DNA of 59,077 nucleotides from Acidimicrobiia bacterium (GCA_017577575.1 PKRG01000015.1:1-59077); one strand, 5' to 3'; positions 16,378 to 24,076 are shown, numbered from the stretch's first letter. Program-made: numbers and translations. Notes: generated by a model from the letters alone, not told the origin.

Positions 16378-16658
16378 CGGCCGCGACCACCTCCGTATCC
16401 GCGTCCTCCGCCACGGCTCTCACGGGGCCGGGCTTCGTTGACGGTGAGCGGCCGGCCTTCGATGTCGCGCCCGTTGAGCTCATCGATGGCGCGGCGGCCG
16501 TCGTCGTCGCCCATCTCGACGAAACCGAAGCCGCGGGAACGGCCGGTGTCGCGATCGGTGATCACGGAGGCGGATTGAACGGTGCCGTACTGGCTGAACA
16601 GCGACTCGAGGGCAGCCGAGTCGTACGAGTAAGGCAGATTGCCTACGTAGATGTTGAT
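16374..16658 (-). CDS. Small RRM RNA-binding protein, apparent AUC start codon
   Basis: The frame encodes 94 residues with one RNA-recognition motif: RNP2 IYVGNL at residues 3-8 and RNP1 RGFGFVEM at ~41-48, then a Gly/Arg tail (RESRGGGRGYGGGRGR) like cyanobacterial and actinobacterial Rbp proteins. Homologues normally begin MNIYVGNLPYS. Here the codon at that position is ATC (16656-16658), five bases after a perfect AGGAG site. No in-frame ATG, GTG or TTG exists upstream near it; the next internal GTG (16565) would remove half the RRM. I therefore annotate from ATC. A perfect hairpin lies just upstream. Its stop codon overlaps the convergent MDR gene by 4 bases. Confidence 0.85.
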   Translation of the reverse strand: MNIYVGNLPYSYDSAALESLFSQYGTVQSASVITDRDTGRSRGFGFVEMGDDDGRRAIDELNGRDIEGRPLTVNEARPRESRGGGRGYGGGRGR

Positions 16659-16679
16659 GAGTGCTCCTAGCTCGACAGT

Positions 16680-16694
16680 GGTGCGTTGCGCACC
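16680..16694 (-). promoter_or_regulatory. Perfect 6-bp hairpin in the RRM gene 5-prime region
   Basis: On the minus strand GGTGCG-CAA-CGCACC forms a 6-bp stem with a 3-base loop, ending 21 bases before the ATC start and 12 bases before the AGGAG site. It could be a binding site for autoregulation by the RRM protein or an RNA stability element. Confidence 0.4.
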
Positions 16695-16836
16695 GGGCAG
16701 ACGACCATCCTTCGAGCCGAAGCACGAATCGTCCGGGCCGGCACCTCGCCGACCACTGGTCAGGTTAGCCCAACTGCCGTCGCTGACTTAACATCGATTC
16801 ATCGGATCCTCCTCCCCCACCCTGCACACCCCCTCT

Positions 16837-18420
16837 ATGACCCAACGCGCCTCCGACGAGGTCTCCGCCGAAGCGTCCAGGCGGCGCACCTTCGCCATCA
16901 TCTCCCACCCCGACGCCGGCAAGACGACCCTCACCGAGAAACTCCTGTTGTACGCCGGCGCCATCGAAGAGGCCGGGGCGGTGAAAGCCCGAGCCGGGCG
17001 TCAGCGCGACGCCACCTCCGACTGGATGGAACTCGAGAAGAGCCGGGGCATCTCGATCACCTCCACCGTCCTCCAGTTCGAGTACCGGGGTCACGTCTTC
17101 AACCTGTTGGACACGCCCGGCCACCGCGACTTCTCCGAGGACACGTACCGGGTGCTGTCGGCAGTCGACGCGGCGGTGATCGTCCTCGACGCTGCCAAAG
17201 GGATCGAGGCCCAGACCCTGAAGCTGTTCGAGGTCGCCCGCAGCCGCGGCATCCCCCTGCTGACGTTCGTGAACAAGGTCGACCGGCCGTCGCTGTCCGG
17301 CCTGGAGCTCATGGACGACATCGAAGGGCAGCTGGGCCTGGCCCCCACACCGATCACGTGGCCCGTGGGCTCGGGCAACGACTTCCAGGGCGTGGTGGAC
17401 CGCCGCGACGGGATGGTGTGGCGCTACGTCCGCTCCACCCACGGCGCCACCCGGGCGGAAGAGGAGCGAGCCGAGCTGTCGGTCGCCACCTTCGGTCCCG
17501 TGGCCGATTCGGTGCGGAGCGAGCTGGAGCTGTTGGACGCGGTCGGAGCAGAGCACGACCAGAAGCGCTTCCTGGCCGGCGAGACGACCCCGATGTTCTT
17601 CGGGTCGGCGCTGTGGAACTTCGGGGTGCGGCTGCTGCTCGACGCTCTCATCGACCTGGCTCCCGCTCCCGGGCCGCTCACGGACCGACAAGAGCGCCCC
17701 CATGCCCTCACCGAGCCATTCTCGGGCTTCGTGTTCAAGATCCAGGCCAACCTCGACCCCCGCCACCGGGACCGGATCGCCTACGTGCGGGTCGCCTCGG
17801 GGGTCTTCGAACGGGGGATGCAGGTCACGAACGTGCGGACCGGGCGAGGATTCTCCACCAAATACGCCCATCAGCTGTTCGGTCGGGAGAGGGACACCGT
17901 CGAGCGGGCGTACCCCGGCGACATCGTCGGTCTCGTCAACGCCGGAGACCTCCACATCGGCGACACCGTGACGACGGGGGCGAAGTTCCTCTATCCGCCG
18001 ATCCCGACGTTCGCCCCCGAGCATTTCCGGGTGGGCCGCAACATGGACACCTCCCGGTACAAGCAGTTCCGCCGGGGGATCACCCAGCTCGACGAAGAGG
18101 GCGTGGTCCAGGTGCTGCGCCATCCCGACCGGGGAGAGCAGGAGCCGATCCTGGCGGCGGTGGGGCCGATGCAGTACGACGTCGCCGTCTACCGCCTCGA
18201 GAACGAGTTCGGGGCGAAGATCGAACTGACCCCCACCCCATACGTGCTGGCCCGCCGCACCGACCGGGAAGGCGCCGAGCGCTTGCGGGGCCGTCGAAAC
18301 GTGGAGGTGGTCAGCCGCGCCGACGGCACGCTCCTCGCCCTCTTCACCAGCCAATACCACCTGGAAGCCGCCCAGCGCGACCTGGACGGCATCGTCCTCG
18401 ACCCGATCCTCACGACGTAG
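16837..18420 (+). CDS. prfC: Peptide chain release factor 3
   Basis: This 527-residue translational GTPase promotes dissociation of RF1/RF2 after termination. G-motifs: G1 SHPDAGKTT (~26-34), G2 region GISITSTV, G3 DTPGH, G4 NKVD. The RF3-specific TSDWMELEKSRGISIT and C-terminal QYHLEAAQRDL are present. No RBS-rich leader is obvious before the ATG. It is separated from the RRM gene by 178 bases, which hold the RRM 5-prime region and an otherwise featureless stretch. Confidence 0.95.
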   Translation: MTQRASDEVSAEASRRRTFAIISHPDAGKTTLTEKLLLYAGAIEEAGAVKARAGRQRDATSDWMELEKSRGISITSTVLQFEYRGHVFNLLDTPGHRDFSEDTYRVLSAVDAAVIVLDAAKGIEAQTLKLFEVARSRGIPLLTFVNKVDRPSLSGLELMDDIEGQLGLAPTPITWPVGSGNDFQGVVDRRDGMVWRYVRSTHGATRAEEERAELSVATFGPVADSVRSELELLDAVGAEHDQKRFLAGETTPMFFGSALWNFGVRLLLDALIDLAPAPGPLTDRQERPHALTEPFSGFVFKIQANLDPRHRDRIAYVRVASGVFERGMQVTNVRTGRGFSTKYAHQLFGRERDTVERAYPGDIVGLVNAGDLHIGDTVTTGAKFLYPPIPTFAPEHFRVGRNMDTSRYKQFRRGITQLDEEGVVQVLRHPDRGEQEPILAAVGPMQYDVAVYRLENEFGAKIELTPTPYVLARRTDREGAERLRGRRNVEVVSRADGTLLALFTSQYHLEAAQRDLDGIVLDPILTT

Positions 18421-18423
18421 AAA

Positions 18424-18462
18424 GCCGGCGAGCGAAGGGCACACGACCCTCCGCCCGCCGGC
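18424..18462. terminator. Inverted repeat between convergent genes
   Basis: GCCGGCG (18424-18430) and CGCCGGC (18456-18462) form a 7-bp stem, with an inner AGGG/CCCT pairing (18436-18439 / 18447-18450). Lying between the stops of prfC and the copper oxidase gene, it could terminate both transcripts; no clear T-run is present. Confidence 0.4.
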
Positions 18463-18481
18463 GTCTACCGGTGGTCCCGGC

Positions 18482-19906
18482 TCACTCCTCGACGATGATG
18501 GCGGTAGCCATGCCGAACATCCCGTCGGCCTTCTCGACGTGGGTGAGGATGTGGCAGTGCCAGACCCAGGTGCCGACCTCGTCGGCGTGCACCAACACCG
18601 AGTAGCGCTCGCCGGGGGCGATGTTGATGGTGTCCGCCCAGTAGGGGCTGTCCAGCGGGAACCCGTCCTTGGCGAAGACCAGCTGGTCCGGGCCGTGCAG
18701 GTGCATGGGGTGGGTCTGCAGGCCCTCGTTGTAGTAGTGGACCACGAACCAGTCGCCCTTCTTGAAGAAGTAGGGCTCGGTGGCGGGGAAGGACTTCCCG
18801 TTGAGGGTGAGCCCGATGTTGCCGGCGTCGTTGAGGACCATCGGGAACTCGTCGACGATCTCGATGTCCTCGGGGATGGTGATCCCGCTCACCGTCTTGC
18901 CATAAGGAATCGGCGCCTCGCCGATCTGGAATGCCCCGAACAAGCCGTTGGGCACCGCCAGCTGACCGTGCATGTGGGCGTGGTACATGCCGATCGCCGG
19001 ACGCACCGCCTCGTACTCGTAGATGAAGGTGTCGCCCTGCTTGATCGGGTCCTGCGTGTAGGGCGACACGCCGTCCATGGCGAAGGGGACCTTGATGCCG
19101 TGCCAGTGGACGTCGGTGCCGAGCGGGATCTCGTTCTTGACCCGGAACTGGAGCTTGTCGCCGACGTCGACCTTGATCCACGGGCCGGGGATCTGGCCGT
19201 TGTAGGCCCAGCCCTCGACGATTTGGCCGGGAGCGACCTCCCAGTCGATGATCTGGGCGACCAGGTCGAAGACCTTGGTGCCGTCATCGAGGATCTCGGT
19301 CGGCTCCAGGAGCTGGTTGCCCTTGCCCTCCGTCTCGGCGGGGAAGGCCAGCATCGACTCCATCATCATGGCGTCGGCCTCGTCGGGGTTCTGGAGGTGC
19401 CAGTCGTGGCTCGACGACGAGGCAGAAGCCGTGGCGCCGTTCAGGCCGTCGCCTCCCCCGTCACCCGAGGCATCCGTCACGACCAGCGTCGCCTCCATCC
19501 CGGCCTCGCGATGTCCGGGGATGGCGCAGTAGATCGTGTAGGTGCCGGGCTCGAGGTACCCGACATCGAAGGAGATGGTGTCACCGGGCTGGACGTCGGG
19601 CGAGGTGGGACCGCCCTCGATCGCCAGGTTGTGGACCATCGAGCCGGCGTTGGTCAGCTCGATGGTCAGGTTCCCGGCCGGCACCGTCAAGGTGCCCGTG
19701 AACTCGAACTCCTTCATCTCGATGGCGGCCGTCACGTCGTTGCTGGCGGGAGCCTCGCCGGCAGCCGAGACGCCCTCCACCCCGACCGCCCCGGTGGACG
19801 GGGCGCGGATGGCCGCCACCAGGGCGAGACCGACGGTCAGCACGCCCATGACGGCGAGGAGTATCAAGAAACGATCGAACGCCTTGTTCGAGTCGGACGA
19901 TGGCAC
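18482..19906 (-). CDS. Membrane-anchored cupredoxin fused to a two-domain multicopper oxidase (nitrite reductase/laccase-like)
   Basis: The product is 474 residues from a GTG at 19906 with a GGAG site 7 bases upstream. Residues ~11-33 are a transmembrane anchor or uncleaved signal. Residues ~60-145 are a plastocyanin-like domain with a complete type-1 copper set (His92, Cys127, His132, Met137). Residues ~215-474 are two cupredoxin domains with MCO ligands: HWH (267-269), HAHMH (309-313), HPMHLH (399-404) and HCHILTHVEKADGM (450-463). Type-1 copper is in the last domain and trinuclear ligands bridge both. The extra N-terminal domain could shuttle electrons. Laccase-like oxidation or nitrite reduction cannot be told apart here. 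DosR-box-like palindromes lie upstream. Confidence 0.85.
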   Translation of the reverse strand: MPSSDSNKAFDRFLILLAVMGVLTVGLALVAAIRAPSTGAVGVEGVSAAGEAPASNDVTAAIEMKEFEFTGTLTVPAGNLTIELTNAGSMVHNLAIEGGPTSPDVQPGDTISFDVGYLEPGTYTIYCAIPGHREAGMEATLVVTDASGDGGGDGLNGATASASSSSHDWHLQNPDEADAMMMESMLAFPAETEGKGNQLLEPTEILDDGTKVFDLVAQIIDWEVAPGQIVEGWAYNGQIPGPWIKVDVGDKLQFRVKNEIPLGTDVHWHGIKVPFAMDGVSPYTQDPIKQGDTFIYEYEAVRPAIGMYHAHMHGQLAVPNGLFGAFQIGEAPIPYGKTVSGITIPEDIEIVDEFPMVLNDAGNIGLTLNGKSFPATEPYFFKKGDWFVVHYYNEGLQTHPMHLHGPDQLVFAKDGFPLDSPYWADTINIAPGERYSVLVHADEVGTWVWHCHILTHVEKADGMFGMATAIIVEE

Positions 19907-19967
19907 TGATTCACTCCATGGATCGACTTGCGTCCCGAGCCTGGTAGACCTGCCATCGCCGCTCCTA

Positions 19968-20028
19968 GGGGACTTGGTCCCCCGTCCCTGGGACCTTGGC
20001 CCCTGCCCCGGTCCCCAGGACTGGTCCC
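19968..20028. promoter_or_regulatory. Three tandem DosR/DevR-box-like palindromes
   Basis: In the 177-base divergent gap there are GGGGACTTGGTCCCC (19968-19982), GGGACCTTGGCCCC (19990-20003) and AGGACTGGTCCC (20017-20028), with centres 21-26 bp apart. The mycobacterial DosR box is, from memory, GGGACTWWAGTCCC with variants ending GGCCCT. The second element keeps the 14-bp spacing; the first is one base shorter. They lie about 70 bases upstream of the copper oxidase start and about 60 upstream of the SRPBCC start. Confidence 0.6.
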
Positions 20029-20083
20029 AACATGGCGACCTGTACCAGAATTCGACCGGTGACCGCCGGTTAGGAGCCACCGA

Positions 20084-20590
20084 GTGTTCGTCGAGTATGC
20101 GGCCGAGATAGACGTGCCCGAGCCGGTTGCTGCCCAGATCCTCGCCAACGACTACAAGGAGATGGAGGGGATGGGCACCGCCGCCTATCGGAAAGGCGAG
20201 GAGCTGCGCAGCCGCGTCGGGCCGGGGGGTCTGCTCGCCAAGGAAGTCGTGGTCGGCATCGGCGAGCCCAAGATGTCGCGCCGCGGGGTAGTGATCCCGG
20301 TCCGGTGGCGGGCGACGGGTGCCGAGGCCCTCTTCCCGCGTCTCGAGGGCGAGCTGCAAGTGCTGGCTGTCGACGACCGCCGGACCAGCCTGCGGCTGCA
20401 GGCGACCTACCGGCCCCCGCTCGGCACGATCGGCGACCTGATGGACCGGCTGGTGCTGGCCCGGCTCGCCCGCGCCACGGTGGCCGACTGGGTGGAGCGG
20501 ATCGCGGAATGGGTGACTGAGACGGCCCGGTCAGTGGAGCGGCAGCACCACCTCGACAACGGTTCCCGCTCCGATCACCGACCGGAGTGA
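20084..20590 (+). CDS. SRPBCC (START-like) family protein
   Basis: The product is 168 residues, starting with the typical strand VEYAAEIDVPEPVAAQIL and followed by VVVGIGEPKMSRRGVVIPVRW and the long C-terminal helix (LVLARLARATVADWVERI). The fold is a hydrophobic ligand-binding helix-grip; the ligand is unknown. It has a GTG start with AGGAG 9 bases before. It is divergent from the copper oxidase and shares the putative DosR-box region. Its 3-prime end overlaps the convergent kinase gene by 60 bases, so the last ~20 residues are probably dispensable. Confidence 0.7.
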   Translation: MFVEYAAEIDVPEPVAAQILANDYKEMEGMGTAAYRKGEELRSRVGPGGLLAKEVVVGIGEPKMSRRGVVIPVRWRATGAEALFPRLEGELQVLAVDDRRTSLRLQATYRPPLGTIGDLMDRLVLARLARATVADWVERIAEWVTETARSVERQHHLDNGSRSDHRPE

Positions 20591-21643
20591 GAGCTCGCCG
20601 CCGAGGCGCCGCACCCTTTCCTCGAGGTTGTCGAGCCCCATCCCCCGCTTCACCGACTGAGGATCGAAGCCTTTCCCCTCGTCGACGACCGACAGGACGA
20701 GACGGTCGGAGAGCATCTCGGCCCGAACGTCGACGACGCCGGTGCCGGAGTGACGCAGAGCGTTGGAGACGGCCTCTCCGACGATCGGCATGACCTCCTC
20801 GGCGAGATCCGGCTCGAGCTCGAGGTCGGGCGGGTCGACGGACACGAACACGGCCACCTCGTAGGCCTTGGCCAGCTGCGAGGTGTGCTCCCTGAGCTCC
20901 TCTTCGAAACGGGACCGCTGCCCTCGCCGGCCGAGGTCGGCGACGATGCGACGCAGCTGGTCGATGGTGGCGTCGATCCGGTCCACCGCCCCGTGGAGGG
21001 CCTTCGAAATGCGCTCGTCGTCGGTCGTTGCCGCCAGGCCCTGCAGTTCGAGGCCGGTGGCGAAGAGGTCCTGGATGATCGAGTCGTGGAGGTCGCGCCC
21101 GATGCGCTCGCGGTCTTCGATCACCGCCAGTCGAGCGAGCCGCGAGCGGAGCCGGGCGGTCTCCACCGCCGCTCCCGCCACCGCGGCGAGGGCGGCGACG
21201 ACCATCTCGTCCTCTTCGGTGAATCCCCCGGGCTTCTCCGCCAGGTAGAGGTTGCCGAAGGTGCCTTCGGTCGTGCCGACCGGCACACCCAGAAACGTCT
21301 CCATGGGAGGGTGGTGGGGAGGGAACCCCACCGAGTCGGGGTGGTCGGAGATACGGTCCAACCGGATCGTCACGCTCTCGCGGATCAGCGTCCCCAGCAC
21401 GCCCCTGCCCTCCGGAGGGTGGCCGATCTTGCGAGCCGTTTCGGCGTCGACGCCGCGGTAGACGAACTCGATCAGTTGCTTGTGGTCGCCGATCACCCCG
21501 AGGGCTGCGTACTTGGCGCCGGTCGTCTCTTTCGCCGTCTCGACGAGTCGGCCGAGCAAGGCCTCCAACTGGGCCGTGCCGACCACCGTGGCCGCCGCTT
21601 CCGTGAGAGCTTTGAACCGGTCGACCGGTATCCCGGTGCTCAT
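20531..21643 (-). CDS. DosS/DevS-like GAF sensor histidine kinase
   Basis: The product is 370 residues. A single GAF domain (~25-165) contains SVGFPPHHPPMETFLGVPV. His111, just before PPM, corresponds by motif to the haem ligand of mycobacterial DevS/DosT, so haem-based O2/NO/CO sensing is likely. HisKA_3 follows with phosphoacceptor His186 (ERIGRDLHDSIIQDLFATGL), then HATPase_c (EAVSNALRHSG; DEGKGF; GMGLDNLEERVRRLGG). Mycobacterial DevS has two GAF domains; this has one and no membrane segment. It is divergent from the DosR-like regulator across a 52-base gap. Confidence 0.88.
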   Translation of the reverse strand: MSTGIPVDRFKALTEAAATVVGTAQLEALLGRLVETAKETTGAKYAALGVIGDHKQLIEFVYRGVDAETARKIGHPPEGRGVLGTLIRESVTIRLDRISDHPDSVGFPPHHPPMETFLGVPVGTTEGTFGNLYLAEKPGGFTEEDEMVVAALAAVAGAAVETARLRSRLARLAVIEDRERIGRDLHDSIIQDLFATGLELQGLAATTDDERISKALHGAVDRIDATIDQLRRIVADLGRRGQRSRFEEELREHTSQLAKAYEVAVFVSVDPPDLELEPDLAEEVMPIVGEAVSNALRHSGTGVVDVRAEMLSDRLVLSVVDEGKGFDPQSVKRGMGLDNLEERVRRLGGELSLRSVIGAGTVVEVVLPLH

Positions 21644-21653
21644 GACACCAAGA

Positions 21654-21684
21654 GGGTAACGGCGTGGCCCCGCCGCCGTTACCC
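21654..21684. promoter_or_regulatory. Perfect 31-bp inverted repeat in the kinase/regulator divergent promoter
   Basis: GGGTAACGGCG (21654-21664) and CGCCGTTACCC (21674-21684) are perfect 11-bp arms around a 9-bp spacer. Each outer arm end supplies a TACCCT -10 reading outward: 21680-21685 for the regulator (ten bases to its ATG) and the mirror copy for the kinase (nine bases to its ATG). A protein bound here would control both promoters. Confidence 0.55.
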
Positions 21685-21695
21685 TGGGTCAACAA

Positions 21696-22355
21696 ATGGC
21701 AACCAAAGTGCTCCTGGTCGACGACCACGAGGTCGTGCGCCGCGGCTTGGCCGCCATGCTCTCCGTCCACGAAGACATCGAGGTGGTCGGAGAAGCTGCC
21801 TCCGCCGACGAGGCGGTGAAGCGAGTGGGCCTCGACCAGCCCGACGTGGTGGTGATGGACGTCCGCATGCCGGACAAGTCGGGGATCGAAGCGTGTCGGG
21901 AGATCCTCGCCAACTTCCCCGACGTCCGCGTGCTCATGCTCACCTCGTACGCCGACGAAGAAGCCCTCATGGCTTCGATCATGGCGGGGGCGTCCGGCTA
22001 CGTGCTGAAGCGGGTCAAGGGAGCCGATCTCATCGAGGACATCCGCCGGGTGGCTCGGGGCGAGTCCCTCCTCGATCCCGACATGGTGGAGCGCCTCTTC
22101 GAGCGGCTCCGCCACGGCACCAGAGAAGACCCCAAGCTGGCCCAGCTCACCGAGCAGGAGCGGAAGATCCTCGACCTGATCGCCGACGGCCTCACCAACC
22201 GCCAGATCGCCGAGAAGATGTTCCTCGCCGAGAAGACGGTGAAGAACTACGTGTCGACGATCCTGGCGAAGATGGGCATGAGCAACCGCAGCGAAGCCGC
22301 GGCCTACGTCGCCCGACTGGAAGCCGGCCAGAACATCGACCCAGAGGAGTGGTGA
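21696..22355 (+). CDS. DosR/DevR-like NarL-family response regulator
   Basis: The product is 219 residues. The receiver domain has Asp9/Asp10 and phosphoacceptor Asp55 (VVMDVRMPD), followed by LTSYADEEALMASIMAGASGYV, very close to DevR. The LuxR-type HTH (~148-210) contains LTNRQIAEKMFLAEKTVKNYVS, whose recognition helix matches that of M. tuberculosis DevR as I remember it (EKTVKNYVS). That supports recognition of DosR-type boxes such as those at 19968-20028. Paired with the divergent GAF kinase. Confidence 0.9.
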   Translation: MATKVLLVDDHEVVRRGLAAMLSVHEDIEVVGEAASADEAVKRVGLDQPDVVVMDVRMPDKSGIEACREILANFPDVRVLMLTSYADEEALMASIMAGASGYVLKRVKGADLIEDIRRVARGESLLDPDMVERLFERLRHGTREDPKLAQLTEQERKILDLIADGLTNRQIAEKMFLAEKTVKNYVSTILAKMGMSNRSEAAAYVARLEAGQNIDPEEW

Positions 22356-22375
22356 CCCGCATCGACGCCGACGGG

Positions 22376-22381
22376 TAACGT
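22376..22381 (+). promoter_or_regulatory. Leaderless-type -10 (TAACGT) of the PNPOx-fold gene
   Basis: TAACGT is followed by exactly six bases and then the ATG at 22388, so transcription should start at the start codon. No Shine-Dalgarno sequence is present. The surrounding GGGTAACGTCG resembles the arm of the palindrome at 21654-21664. Confidence 0.5.
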
Positions 22382-22387
22382 CGATGC

Positions 22388-22843
22388 ATGAACGAACTGA
22401 CGGTGAACCGCTGCCGTCGGCTCCTGGAGTCGTCGCCGGTCGCTCACCTCGCCGTGATCTCCCGAGGTGAGCCGTACGTCACCCCGATCTCGTATGTGAT
22501 GGTCGACGACGCCATCTGCATTCGGACGATGGACGGGCGACGGGTCGAGGCTCTGCGGGAGAACTCAAGGGTGTGCCTGACGGTGTCCCACTACGACGAG
22601 CCCACCGGGGACTGGGAGTCGGTGATCCTCTGGGGCGATGCCGAGTTCGTCGACGATCCCCGGACTGCTCAGCAGATCATCGCCGCCTTCTTCGACAAGT
22701 ACCGCGACGTGCTCGGCTCGCCTCTGAATCCGGCGCAGCAGCTCGCCAAGGAGGGTGTGGAGATCCGCATCCCGGTGGACATCGCCGCCGGGCGGACCTC
22801 GGGCAGCTTCTTCAGTGTCCGAAGCCGGCCAGGACGCCTCTGA
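22388..22843 (+). CDS. Pyridoxamine 5-phosphate oxidase-fold FMN-binding protein
   Basis: The product is 151 residues. LTVNRCRRLLESSPVAHLAVIS at the N-terminus and GEPYVTPISYVMVDDAICIRT are typical of the NimA-like/general-stress split-barrel group that binds FMN or F420; GDWESVILWGDAEFVDD follows. It probably reduces a small substrate or protects against redox stress. Position just after the DosR-like gene suggests membership of the same regulon, although no clear box is seen. The last 32 bases overlap the convergent MreB-like gene. Confidence 0.82.
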   Translation: MNELTVNRCRRLLESSPVAHLAVISRGEPYVTPISYVMVDDAICIRTMDGRRVEALRENSRVCLTVSHYDEPTGDWESVILWGDAEFVDDPRTAQQIIAAFFDKYRDVLGSPLNPAQQLAKEGVEIRIPVDIAAGRTSGSFFSVRSRPGRL

Positions 22844-23618
22844 GGAGCCGGCCGACCCCGGGCGTCACCGACCACAGATAGGACTCGAGGGTCTCGAGGT
22901 TCGAGCGGGCGCCGTTGATCAGGACCCTCTCGGCGTCCGGCGTGAAGCCGACGCGCACGCCCAGCATCTTCGACAGCTCGCGCGTCCATTCGTCTCCGGG
23001 GACCCGGCCGAGCAAATGGATCCCGCCGCTGAGCACGTCCCATTCGAGATCGGGGTCGATCTGGACGAGGGCGCTGCGGATCGTCGAGGCGACCGTCGAC
23101 GGGGTGGGTTCGTAGCAGGTCCGGGAGAAGAGCACTCCCCCGTCGGCGACCACGGCGATCTCGGCGGCATCGGATCGCACGTCCACGATCATGTCGGCGG
23201 CGCCGGAGTCGACGTCGAGGCCGAGACCGGCGGCGGCGGCCACCGGGCGGGAGATCGTCACGAATCCCACGCCCAGCGAGTCGCAGACGCCCTTCCACCT
23301 CTCGGAGCGGTCGTTGGCGGCGTCGGGCAGGAGGAACGCCAGCACCGGGTGCCGTCCGCCCGCCGGCCAGCTCTCCACCACCCAACGCAGGTAGGCGCGC
23401 GCCAGGTCGACCGAGAAGATCTCGGTCGCCGAGAACGGCTGGTACAGGCGGAGGTCGTCGCTTCGCGTCGCCGCCAGCGCCGCCTCCGACCCGAAGCCGA
23501 CGATCCGGCCGTCGGGGTCCACGGCCACCACCGTGGCCTGGCTGGTGATGTCGGCGTCAGCCGCCCAAGAGGTCTCGGCGCCGGGAGCGACTACGAGGAC
23601 CGGCGGACGCTTCCGCAT
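22812..23618 (-). CDS. MreB-like (actin/ASKHA-fold) protein, divergent
   Basis: The product is 268 residues. An MreB-like start is suggested by VVAVDPDGRIVGFGSEAALAA. A central PVAAAAGLGLDVDSGAADMIVDVRSD aligns with the MreB segment that precedes the phosphate-2 loop (normally G-x-MVVDIGGGT), but the glycine-rich GGGT is replaced by RSDAAE. The MreB-type SGG appears later (LSGGIHLLGRVPGDEW). Nucleotide-binding glycines are thus largely lost, and it is shorter than true MreB (~340 residues). It may be a regulatory or cytoskeletal relic. It starts directly after the stop of the DksA-like gene, implying co-transcription. Confidence 0.55.
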   Translation of the reverse strand: MRKRPPVLVVAPGAETSWAADADITSQATVVAVDPDGRIVGFGSEAALAATRSDDLRLYQPFSATEIFSVDLARAYLRWVVESWPAGGRHPVLAFLLPDAANDRSERWKGVCDSLGVGFVTISRPVAAAAGLGLDVDSGAADMIVDVRSDAAEIAVVADGGVLFSRTCYEPTPSTVASTIRSALVQIDPDLEWDVLSGGIHLLGRVPGDEWTRELSKMLGVRVGFTPDAERVLINGARSNLETLESYLWSVTPGVGRLLRGVLAGFGH

Positions 23619-23945
23619 TCAGCGCCTCGCCGTGGCCGAAGCACACGATGCGCAGAGGCGGGCGTGAGGGATGGCTTGCAGTCTCTCCTCCCCCACGCTC
23701 TTCCCGCACGAGAGGCACGTACCGTAGGTGCCGTCTTCCATGGCCTGGAGGGCGGCTTCCACTTCTTCGAGGGCCGTTTCACTCCTCGACGCGATCGCCC
23801 GGGCGATGTCGTCGACCGCGTCCGACCCCTCCTCGATGCGGGAGAGGTGGAACTCCCTCGCCTCCAGGAGTCGAGTGCGCAACTCGTCTAGGACCGAAGG
23901 ATCCAATCCGGAGCGCGGCTCCGGCGACGTTTGCGGCATGGTCAT
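23619..23945 (-). CDS. DksA/TraR-type C4 zinc-finger protein
   Basis: The product is 108 residues: an N-terminal helical coiled-coil region (LDELRTRLLEAREFHLSRI) followed by a C4 zinc finger, CLSCGKSVGEERLQAIPHA...LCASC (Cys-x2-Cys...Cys-x2-Cys). Members bind the RNA polymerase secondary channel or act as general transcription modulators; short actinobacterial versions are mostly uncharacterised. An AGGAG site lies about 10 bases before the ATG. It forms a two-gene operon with the MreB-like gene. Confidence 0.88.
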   Translation of the reverse strand: MTMPQTSPEPRSGLDPSVLDELRTRLLEAREFHLSRIEEGSDAVDDIARAIASRSETALEEVEAALQAMEDGTYGTCLSCGKSVGEERLQAIPHARLCASCASATARR

Positions 23946-24076
23946 CGGGAATCATCTCCTCTGCTCGGAAAGAGCCGGTTCGACGCACAGCCCACACCAA
24001 AGCTCACACTCCGGCAACGACCCGTAAGCACCGCGAACTGCGCCGCAAGCCACCCTGGTCACATGCCGCCCGCCTA

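Noticed and set aside
16765..18444. 559-codon frame antisense to prfC
   Set aside because: Mirror of a highly conserved GTPase gene; no plausible protein signature.
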